Of a stretch of 7,602 nucleotides of DNA, positions 1-6,116 are shown piece by piece. The stretch covers positions 4,827 through 12,428 of the forward strand of contig JAOZPF010000064.1 of NCBI GenBank assembly GCA_029932895.1, written 5' to 3'. The translations under genes were made by a program, and so were the position numbers. The notes beneath the pieces were generated by a model, which saw nothing but the letters and a program-made list of their open reading frames with translations, searched no databases and had not been told where the DNA came from. Source of the DNA: Anaerolineae bacterium. GTDB taxonomy: Bacteria > Chloroflexota > Anaerolineae > B4-G1 > DUEL01. Each line of letters starts with the position of its first letter. Position 1 is the stretch's first letter.

Positions 1-1
1 A

Positions 2-1441
2 GGCGGCCCGATCACCGAGTTGCAGCAGCAGGACTTGGAGGCCATTCATGCCAGCGGGCAGCACCTGTTGGGGCTGATCAATGACATCCTGGATATTTCC
101 AAGATCGAGGCTGGCAAGATGGAGTTGGCTTTTGAGCCGATCGACTTGCACGAGATCGTGCACGGCGTGATGTCTACGGCTGTCGCTTTCGTCAAGGACA
201 AACCGGTCGAACTGCAACAGGACCTCCCGGAAGGGTTGCCTCAGGTCGTTGGCGACGGCCGCCGCATCCGGCAGGTGTTGCTCAACCTGATCTCGAACTC
301 GGGCAAGTTTACCGACGAGGGGTATATCCGTGTCAGCGCTGAGTATGATGACGAGGTCGTCACGATGTCCGTCTCCGATAGCGGCATCGGCATCCCCGAG
401 GAGAAGCTGGCGACGATCTTTGAGGCCTTTACTCAGGCCGATGCCTCTCCGTCGCGCAGGTATGGCGGCACCGGCCTGGGGCTGACCATCAGCAAACAGT
501 TGGTCGAGCTGCACGGCGGCGAGATGTGGATCGAAACCGAATTGGGCGTCGGGTCCACCTTCTACTTTACCCTGCCCATCAAAGGCCCCAAGCCTCAAGA
601 GGAGGAAGCGCCGCCAGAGGAGGAGATCGCCCCGAGCGGAGAGGGGAGGGGACGGGTGATCCTCTGTGTGGAGGATGATGAGGGCGTGGTCACTCTCTTC
701 CGTCGTTACCTCCAGAAGCAGGGGTACCGGGTGGTCGGGCTGACCGACCCCACGCACGTTCTGGAAGAGGTGAAGCGGGTCCGGCCCTACGCTATCACCC
801 TGGATGTGATGATGCCGGGCAAGGACGGCTGGACGGTCATTCAGGAGCTAAAAGCCGACCCCGAGACCAGGGATGTGCCGGTGATTATGTGCTCCATCGT
901 GGCCGAGAAGGGGCGCGGGTTGAGCCTGGGGGCAGCCGATTACCTGGTCAAGCCGATCCTGGAGCAGGACCTGTTGCGGGCGCTGGACCGGCTGGACCGG
1001 GAGGAGGGGCTGCACCGGGTGCTGGTGGTGGATGATCAGGAGAACGACCGGGCCCTCCTGCGGCGGATGATCGAGAGTCAGGAAGGGTATGAGGTGGTGG
1101 AGGCAGCCAGCGGTCAGGAGGCCATCGCCCTGGTGGCGGAATCCCATCCTCATATTATCATCCTCGACTTGATGATGCCGGAGGTGGACGGATTTGCCGT
1201 GCTGGAGACGGTAAAGGCAAATCCGGTGACGCGCACGATCCCCATCATCGTCGTCACGGCTAAAGAGTTGACGGAGGAGGACCGCCGGATACTAAACAGT
1301 CACATCGAGGCGCTCATCCAGAAGGGTGTGTTGAAAGAAGAAGAACTGCTCGAAGATGTGGCGGCAGCCCTGCGCAAGTTGGGCCGTCACTCTCCCCCGG
1401 TCGAAGGACTGGGCGAGACGCCGGGAGATACCCAGGAATAG
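2..1441 (+). CDS. Hybrid sensor histidine kinase with two C-terminal receiver domains (5' truncated by window edge)
   Basis: The protein is a signalling kinase that autophosphorylates on a histidine lying just upstream of the window and should pass phosphate to its own receiver domains. The reading frame is open from base 2, so the gene starts outside the window; the TTG at 20 is only an internal codon. Numbering from that TTG: the second HisKA helix is at 5-36 (LINDILDISKIEAGKMEL). HATPase_c follows at about 75-187, with N-box N89/N93/K96, G1 box DSGIGIP (D120) and G2 box GGTGLGL (149-155). An acidic linker spans about 190-210. REC1 is at about 212-325 (D219, D220, phospho-acceptor D262, S292, K311-P). 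REC2 is at about 333-452 (D338, D339, D383, T413, K435). In REC2 the conserved Lys is followed by Gly, not the usual Pro. The N-box reads NLISNSGKFT where NAIKFT or similar is more common. No DNA-binding domain is seen. The stop is 12 bp before the next start, so it is co-transcribed with the PLP-REC gene. The sensory input domain is unknown. Confidence 0.95.
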   Translation, partial: GGPITELQQQDLEAIHASGQHLLGLINDILDISKIEAGKMELAFEPIDLHEIVHGVMSTAVAFVKDKPVELQQDLPEGLPQVVGDGRRIRQVLLNLISNSGKFTDEGYIRVSAEYDDEVVTMSVSDSGIGIPEEKLATIFEAFTQADASPSRRYGGTGLGLTISKQLVELHGGEMWIETELGVGSTFYFTLPIKGPKPQEEEAPPEEEIAPSGEGRGRVILCVEDDEGVVTLFRRYLQKQGYRVVGLTDPTHVLEEVKRVRPYAITLDVMMPGKDGWTVIQELKADPETRDVPVIMCSIVAEKGRGLSLGAADYLVKPILEQDLLRALDRLDREEGLHRVLVVDDQENDRALLRRMIESQEGYEVVEAASGQEAIALVAESHPHIIILDLMMPEVDGFAVLETVKANPVTRTIPIIVVTAKELTEEDRRILNSHIEALIQKGVLKEEELLEDVAAALRKLGRHSPPVEGLGETPGDTQE

Positions 1442-1445
1442 GAGG
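1441..1445 (+). promoter_or_regulatory. Ribosome binding site for the PLP-REC fusion gene
   Basis: GGAGG begins on the last base of the upstream TAG stop and lies 8 nt before ATG 1454. This favours ATG 1454 over the in-frame TTG at 1448, which would sit directly against the site. Stop codon and ribosome site being merged suggests translational coupling with the upstream kinase. Confidence 0.8.
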
Positions 1446-1453
1446 AGTTGATT

Positions 1454-3130
1454 ATGCTCTCCCACCCCGCTTCGCCGCGCCTCAAGTGTGCCCGCTGTGG
1501 CTACGAAGAACCGCTCGGCAAGCCGCTACTCCGCTGCCCTCGTTGCCAGGGGGACTGGCTGGATGTGGTGTACGACTATGAGTACGTGACCAGGACGTGG
1601 TCCGAATCACTGCCGCGCCGCCCCTTCAATATGTGGCGGTATTGGGAACTTTTGCCCCTGCGGGATAGCGCTAACCGGGTCACGATGGGCGAAGGAGGGA
1701 CCCCCCTGCTTCACGCCACGAACCTGGGGATGATGCTGGGATGCCCCCACATCTATGTCAAGGACGAGCGGCAGGGGCCCACTGGCTCCTTCAAGGACCG
1801 CCAGGCCTCTCTTTCCCTCTCGGTGATGAAAGAGTTAGAGGTCAACGAGGCGGTGGTGGCCTCTACCGGCAACGTCGCTATCTCATATTCTGCCTATTCC
1901 GCCCTGGCGGGGATCAAGATGTGGGCGTTCGTCACCAGCCTGGTGCCCGCGGAAAAAATGCGGGAGGCGGCGATCTATGGCAGCGACGTGGTCAAGGTCA
2001 CCAGCACCTACGATCAGACCAAAAAAGTGGCGGCCGAGTTCGCCCGGCGGCAGGGGCTTTTCATCGACCGTGGCATCCGTTCTATCGCCGCGCGGGAAAG
2101 CATGAAGACAGTCGCCTTTGAGATCGCCGAACAGCTCCCCATCTTTTTGGGGACGGGGAGCACGGACTGGCGAACGCCGGACTGGTATATCCAGGCGGTG
2201 AGCGGAGGAATGGGGCCGGTAGGAGTCTGGAAGGGGTATCAGGAGCTGTTAGAGATGGGGCTGGTGGACCGCATGCCTCGTCTGGCCTGCATCCAGGCCG
2301 AGGGCTGTGCCCCAATGGTCTGGTCGTTCCAGAAAGGGCTGGAGGAGGCCGAGCCGGTGTTGAACCCCCATACGCGCGTCATCACCGTTGCCACCGGCAG
2401 TCCCGGCCCCGCCTATACCTTCCTCTCCAAGGTAGTGCGTGAGCACGGCGGCGCTTTCGAGGCGGTCAGTGATGAAGAGACATTCCGTGCCCTGCACGTG
2501 ATGGCCAAGCTGGATGGTATCTCGATGGAGCCGGCGGCAGCCTTGGCCTTTGCCGGACTCTTCAAGCTGCTCAACAAAGGGGTCATCCGGCGGGACGAGG
2601 TGGTGGTGGTCAACTGTTCAGGGCATACCTTCCCGGTGGAAAAACACCTGCTGGGGGAGGACTGGGCGCGGACGGTGGAGATGCCGGCGGAGCGACCGAT
2701 TGTCGAGGAGGGACTGCTGGGGACGCTGGAGCAACTGGACCGCAGCGTGAGTCGCATAGCGATTCTGGAGGATGACGTCAAGGCGGCGCGGCTCCTGCGT
2801 CGCATCCTCCAAGCGCGGGGAGATTACCAGATCTTTGAGGCTCGCGATGGTCGCGCGGGCCTGGAACTGATCAGGAAGGAGCGGCCGGATCTGGTTCTGC
2901 TCGACCTGATGATGCCAGAGGTAGATGGGTTCGGCGTGCTGGAGGCGATGCGGGCCGATGAGGAGCTGGAGGGAATCCCGGTGGTCGTCGTCACTGCACA
3001 GGAACTGACCGCCAGCGAGCGAACGCGGCTCAGCGGTCAGATCCGCATGCTGCTGCAAAAGGGAAGTTTCACCGACGAGGATCTGCTGCAGGAGGTGCTG
3101 GACGCAATCGAGGGCAAGGAGCATGGGTGA
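1454..3130 (+). CDS. Threonine-synthase-like PLP-dependent enzyme fused to a C-terminal response-regulator receiver domain
   Basis: The 558-residue protein joins a fold-type II PLP enzyme to a REC domain in one uninterrupted frame. The N-terminus carries a zinc-ribbon of the kind found in threonine synthases (C12-x2-C15 and C28-x2-C31). The PLP domain spans about 65-405: GEGGTPL (79-85), the Schiff-base lysine in TGSFKDR (K114), the substrate-binding loop ASTGN (136-140), a glycine-rich phosphate-cup candidate SGGMGPVG (250-257), and NCSGH (387-391), where S389 probably contacts the pyridine nitrogen. After a roughly 30-residue linker, REC covers about 433-555 with E439, D440, D441, phospho-acceptor D484, T514 and K536. 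Threonine synthase converts O-phosphohomoserine to threonine, but GPTGSFKDRQ replaces the usual NPTGSFKDRG, so the substrate is uncertain. It sits between two histidine kinase genes, which are plausible phosphodonors. An alternative is that the PLP domain acts as a ligand sensor. The domain calls are secure; the function of the fusion is inference. Confidence 0.93.
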   Translation: MLSHPASPRLKCARCGYEEPLGKPLLRCPRCQGDWLDVVYDYEYVTRTWSESLPRRPFNMWRYWELLPLRDSANRVTMGEGGTPLLHATNLGMMLGCPHIYVKDERQGPTGSFKDRQASLSLSVMKELEVNEAVVASTGNVAISYSAYSALAGIKMWAFVTSLVPAEKMREAAIYGSDVVKVTSTYDQTKKVAAEFARRQGLFIDRGIRSIAARESMKTVAFEIAEQLPIFLGTGSTDWRTPDWYIQAVSGGMGPVGVWKGYQELLEMGLVDRMPRLACIQAEGCAPMVWSFQKGLEEAEPVLNPHTRVITVATGSPGPAYTFLSKVVREHGGAFEAVSDEETFRALHVMAKLDGISMEPAAALAFAGLFKLLNKGVIRRDEVVVVNCSGHTFPVEKHLLGEDWARTVEMPAERPIVEEGLLGTLEQLDRSVSRIAILEDDVKAARLLRRILQARGDYQIFEARDGRAGLELIRKERPDLVLLDLMMPEVDGFGVLEAMRADEELEGIPVVVVTAQELTASERTRLSGQIRMLLQKGSFTDEDLLQEVLDAIEGKEHG

Positions 3131-4379
3131 GGAGGAACGCCGGCGCATATTATATGTGGAGGATGATCCCTCCAGCGCGATGCTGGTCCGGCGAGTGCTG
3201 GCGGCCGAGGGATTCGATGTCATCGTGGCGACTGATGGAATGGCCGCGCTGGAACTCGCTCAGCGCATAGAGCCGGTTCTCATCCTGATGGACATGAACA
3301 TCAGTGGCATGGATGGGTACGAGGTCACGACGCGGCTGCGTTCTTTTGAACACCTGCATGGCGTGCCGATTGTGGCGGTCACTGCCGCCGCGCTGCGCGG
3401 TGACCGGGAGAGGGCACTGATCGCTGGCTGCTCCGGTTACATCCCCAAACCCATCGACATCGACCGCTTCCCCGGACAGGTGCGCGCCTTCATCGGCGGG
3501 CTGCAAGAGGAGATCGGGTCGCCGGAGGAAAAGAGCGAGTATCTGGTCGAGTACAGCCGTCGCCTGGTGGAAAGGCTGGAGGACAAGGTCCGCGAACTGC
3601 AGGAGGCACACCAGGACCTGCAGCGGATCGAAAAGATGAAATCGGATTTTGTCATCTTGGCTGGTCACGAACTGCGCACGCCGCTAACGGTCATCTATGG
3701 CTATACTCAACTCCTGCTGTCCAATCCTGCTATCCCGGGCGATGACAATGATGTGGGCAGCCCGCGCCATCTGATCTCCCAGGTCGCTGCGGCTACCAAG
3801 CGGCTGAACCAGGTGGTGGAAGATATCCTCAACGTCTCCTTGATCGACGCTGACCGGTTGGAGCTCAAGCTGGTGCCGGTCTCGCTGGAATTGTTGGTGC
3901 AGAGTGTGGTGAACAATATCACCAGCATGGACCCTGACCGCAGGCTGCATTTCGAGGTCGAGGGGTTTGGGGACCTGCCGCAGGTCAGGATCGATTCACA
4001 GCGGTTCTACCAGGCGCTTTGGAATGTGATCAGCAACGCTGTCAAATACACGCCTGATGGAGGAGTGATCCGCGTGACGGGGCAGGTTGTCGAGTACACG
4101 GTTCACCTGACCGTGCAGGACACGGGTATCGGCATTGCCCCCGAAGAGCGGGAGCGGATCTTTGACCGTTTCTATGTGTTGGAGGACACGGCGCTGCACT
4201 GCAGCAGCAAGACGGCCTTCAAGGGGGGTGGGTTGGGGTTGGGGTTGACCGTGGCGCGGGGGATCATCCACGCGCACGGCGGCAAGATCTGGGTGGATAG
4301 TGAAGGCCGGGACGAGGAGCAGTTGCCGGGGAGTATCTTTCACATCCTTCTGCCACTCTCCGAGCCGGCCTCGGAGTAG
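3123..4379 (+). CDS. REC-HisKA-HATPase histidine kinase
   Basis: This complete 418-residue cytoplasmic kinase has an N-terminal receiver domain. REC is at about 8-125 (E13, D14, D15, phospho-acceptor D57, T87, K109-P110). A probable coiled coil follows at about 135-172, then HisKA with the phospho-histidine in GHELRTP (H182). HATPase_c has N-box N301/N305/K308, G1 DTGIGIAP (D333) and a glycine-rich G2 at 368-375. There are no membrane segments, so its input is probably phosphorylation of its own REC, perhaps by the upstream hybrid kinase. The ATG overlaps the end of the PLP-REC gene by 8 bp. GAGGG at 3110-3114, 8 nt upstream, is the likely ribosome site, and REC begins only about 8 residues in, which supports this start. 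The 3' end overlaps the convergent transporter gene by 40 bp. The cognate output regulator is not in the window. Confidence 0.95.
   Translation: MGEEERRRILYVEDDPSSAMLVRRVLAAEGFDVIVATDGMAALELAQRIEPVLILMDMNISGMDGYEVTTRLRSFEHLHGVPIVAVTAAALRGDRERALIAGCSGYIPKPIDIDRFPGQVRAFIGGLQEEIGSPEEKSEYLVEYSRRLVERLEDKVRELQEAHQDLQRIEKMKSDFVILAGHELRTPLTVIYGYTQLLLSNPAIPGDDNDVGSPRHLISQVAAATKRLNQVVEDILNVSLIDADRLELKLVPVSLELLVQSVVNNITSMDPDRRLHFEVEGFGDLPQVRIDSQRFYQALWNVISNAVKYTPDGGVIRVTGQVVEYTVHLTVQDTGIGIAPEERERIFDRFYVLEDTALHCSSKTAFKGGGLGLGLTVARGIIHAHGGKIWVDSEGRDEEQLPGSIFHILLPLSEPASE
4223..4244 (+). other. G-quadruplex motif inside the kinase G2 box
   Basis: The coding strand carries four G-runs, G6-T-G3-TT-G4-TT-G4, with loops of only 1, 2 and 2 nt, which fits the standard intramolecular quadruplex pattern. 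It encodes the ATP-binding G2 box (G-G-G-L-G-L-G-L). All three leucines here use TTG, although CTG and CTC are common elsewhere in the gene, and this creates the motif. It would be present in the mRNA. Folding and function are inferred only. Confidence 0.6.
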
Positions 4380-5293
4380 AGGTTGACCCTGGTGCCCGTT
4401 CCTCTGCGCCGGACGTTCCCCAGCAGAATGCCGGTCACCAGCACGGCGCCACCTGCCCATTGCAGCACTGTCAGCCGGTCACCCAGCAACAAAAAGGCCA
4501 GCACCAGAGAGACCAGCAGTTCCAGGAGGCTGACCAGCGATGCCTCGATTCCCCCCAAGCTCTTGAGCCCGGCAAACATCAGGATGCGGGAGAGGGCTGT
4601 CGTGAGCCCGAGGGCGGCGATCGCTCCCCACCCAGCCAGCGGGATAATCTCCACAGGAGTCGCCTGAACCGCACGTGCCACTCCCACCGTCCCCGCCATA
4701 GCTGTGAGGATGTAGAGCGTGGCCGTCCGCGAGGGGACGTCCGCCAGGACCCACTGCCCCAGGACGAGATGCCAGCCGTACGTTGCCGCCGAGGCGACCA
4801 TCAGCATGACTCCCAGCCAGTTTGGAGTTCCCTGCCCGGTGCCGGTGAGCAGGTAGACCCCCACCATTGCCAGTCCTAGCCGGACCAGTGTGAGCCAGTG
4901 AACCGGCTCGCCGGAGGCGGTGAGAAAGAGGACCACCCACAACATGTAGAGCGTGTTGAGAAAGGAGGCGCGCGAGGCGTCCAGGAGGGAGAGGCCGGAG
5001 TAGTAGAGCAGGGAGCCGATGCCGTTCACTACGCCCACAGCAATGCATCCGAGCAGCGTGTGCCAGGTGATCCGCATCCACTTGCGCCAGAAGAGGAGAT
5101 AGCCGCCCCACAGCAGAGAGACTGCCACTAGGGTGCGGATGGCGGCCAGTGTGTAGGGGGTGACGCCGTGAGCGTAGGCCAGCTTGCCCAGGACCGGCGC
5201 CCAGCCGAGGAAGAAGCTGGCTAGGATGGTGTTCCGCACTCCCCGCACCCATTCGGGGTCCTTCCACGCGTTTGCTATTTTCTCGCTTGGCAA
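4340..5293 (-). CDS. EamA/DMT-superfamily membrane transporter
   Basis: This 317-residue integral membrane protein has about ten hydrophobic segments arranged as two EamA repeats (about residues 18-150 and 155-293). The second repeat has the typical ending in which a glutamate-containing helix (LLELLVSLVLAFLLLGDRLT) is followed by W-x-G-G-x-x-L-V-x-x-G-I. Family members export amino acids, metabolites or nucleotide sugars across the cytoplasmic membrane; the substrate cannot be told from sequence. The start is TTG at 5293, preceded on the - strand by AGGGG with a 7-nt A-rich spacer. A GTG about 16 codons in is an alternative. The basic C-terminal tail (RRRGTGTR onward, about 23 residues) is encoded antisense to the end of the histidine kinase gene. 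No clear promoter is seen for it on the - strand. Confidence 0.9.
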   Translation of the reverse strand: MPSEKIANAWKDPEWVRGVRNTILASFFLGWAPVLGKLAYAHGVTPYTLAAIRTLVAVSLLWGGYLLFWRKWMRITWHTLLGCIAVGVVNGIGSLLYYSGLSLLDASRASFLNTLYMLWVVLFLTASGEPVHWLTLVRLGLAMVGVYLLTGTGQGTPNWLGVMLMVASAATYGWHLVLGQWVLADVPSRTATLYILTAMAGTVGVARAVQATPVEIIPLAGWGAIAALGLTTALSRILMFAGLKSLGGIEASLVSLLELLVSLVLAFLLLGDRLTVLQWAGGAVLVTGILLGNVRRRGTGTRVNLYSEAGSESGRRM

Positions 5294-5315
5294 CTTTTTT
5301 CCCCTGTGCTACACT
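5287..5315 (+). promoter_or_regulatory. Sigma-70-type promoter giving a probably leaderless transcript
   Basis: TTGGCA (5287-5292) and TACACT (5310-5315) are separated by exactly 17 bp and match the -35 and -10 consensus at 5/6 and 4/6 positions. Transcription would be expected to start about 7 nt downstream, at 5322-5323, which is the ATG of the small membrane protein. The -35 element overlaps the TTG start codon of the divergent transporter gene (5291-5293), so activity of one gene could interfere with the other. Confidence 0.6.
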
Positions 5316-5322
5316 GCAACCT

Positions 5323-5790
5323 ATGAATCTGCGTCGCTACCGCGCTGTCTCGCTGATTCTATTTGCCCTGGCCGCGACGGTCTGGCTGGCGGCGACAGTT
5401 GCTATCCGTTTCCTTCCTGTTTCCTCTCCCGTTCCTCTTGCCCAGGACTGCGCCCGGGGGGTGGCGGAGCGGCTGGCCCAGGCCGGACTGACGGGGTGGG
5501 CAGAGCTCCGGCCTGGTGGAACACTCGCGGTGGAGGTCGTGCCGCCCCGTGGTTGCCCGGATGACCAGGCAGCTCAGTTGTTGTGGGCAGCCTTTGACGC
5601 GGCGGCTTCAATGCCGCCTGGGTGTTCCTACCGCCAGGTGGAGGCGACGGTGCTCACGCCTGCCGGGGTCCGCCTGCACGCCCAGGCAGCGGAGGCCGAC
5701 CTGTCGGCATGGGCTGTTGGCGCGCTGGACGACGCGGACTTGGCTGGGCGTGTCCTTTATTTTCGGGAACCTCCCCTTTCTTTGCCGTGA
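5323..5790 (+). CDS. Small single-pass membrane or secreted protein of unknown function
   Basis: I do not recognise the family. From ATG 5323 the product is 155 residues. It has a basic N-terminus (NLRRYR), a hydrophobic segment at about 9-30 that could be an uncleaved anchor or signal peptide, then a soluble region of about 120 residues predicted to face outside. That region has three cysteines (C43, C78, C101) and alternating hydrophobic stretches suggesting a small alpha/beta domain. An in-frame upstream start at 5272 would add 17 residues but lies inside the transporter gene and before the promoter, so it is disfavoured. There is no Shine-Dalgarno site, which agrees with a leaderless mRNA. 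Third codon positions are strongly G/C, as in the neighbours, which supports real coding. Confidence 0.7.
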   Translation: MNLRRYRAVSLILFALAATVWLAATVAIRFLPVSSPVPLAQDCARGVAERLAQAGLTGWAELRPGGTLAVEVVPPRGCPDDQAAQLLWAAFDAAASMPPGCSYRQVEATVLTPAGVRLHAQAAEADLSAWAVGALDDADLAGRVLYFREPPLSLP

Positions 5791-6116
5791 TCTATTGCTG
5801 CACTCCTACCATTGTACAATGATTGAGGATAAGGGCAAACGACCAGTCCATGGGGATGCGATTTGGTTTGAGGACAGGCCACTCCTCGCCGAACGTTTTG
5901 TCTGTTCCCACGGCGGTCATCAAAGGGCGTTGCACCTCGCCGAGAGGCTTGGCGCATACAACGGCCCCGCACAAATTGCGGGGCCTGGGGGTTCAACCCA
6001 GCGGCGGGATTCATCCGCCGCAACCAGGACAAATGTCGTGTGTTGTCATCTGTGTAGGCGCTTCTGGCGAGTGTGCGCCCGGCGTGATGGCGATGTTGGC
6101 TGGAGGGGAAGAGAGC
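5791..6116. other. Intergenic stretch of 326 bp without a convincing gene
   Basis: This lies between the small membrane protein gene and plsY. It contains a perfect 10-bp palindrome, ATTGTACAAT, at 5811-5820 and a run of three hairpins at 5963-6021. The reading frame of plsY stays open upstream to 5823, but that extension (rich in H, P, R, S and Q) has no ribosome site and does not belong to the PlsY fold. A 60-codon - strand frame (5974-5792, TTG start) is open but unrecognised. No strong promoter for plsY was found. Confidence 0.6.
5963..6021. repeat. Cluster of three adjacent hairpins (candidate dispersed palindromic repeat)
   Basis: Hairpin 1 has a perfect 9-bp stem, GGCCCCGCA (5963-5971) with TGCGGGGCC (5977-5985), and a 5-nt loop. 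Hairpin 2 pairs GGGT (5989-5992) with ACCC (5996-5999) around TCA. Hairpin 3 pairs GCGGCGG (6001-6007) with CCGCCGC (6015-6021) around GATTCAT. Hairpins 2 and 3 share a TTCA-centred palindrome pattern. No T-tract follows, so an intrinsic terminator is unlikely. The layout is like REP-type or intergenic palindromic repeats, but copy number cannot be judged from one window. Confidence 0.55.

Noticed and set aside
2618..3223. 201-codon open frame on the - strand
   Set aside because: It is antisense to the REC domain of the PLP fusion, whose motifs are unmistakable. Long antisense frames are expected in GC-rich coding DNA.
5795..5820. Possible promoter with TACAAT at 5815-5820
   Set aside because: The only -35-like box (TTGCTG) is 14 bp away, too close, and the nearest gene start is about 300 bp downstream. 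The match may come from the ATTGTACAAT palindrome.
5988..6026. tRNA T-arm-like sequence (GGGGTTCAACCC followed by a CCA)
   Set aside because: No acceptor, D-arm or anticodon pairing can be made around it; it fits the palindrome cluster better.
5823..6116. N-terminal extension of plsY to a TTG at 5823
   Set aside because: The 98 extra residues are low-quality sequence crossing the hairpin cluster. PlsY proteins start at the first membrane helix, and a good ribosome site precedes ATG 6117.
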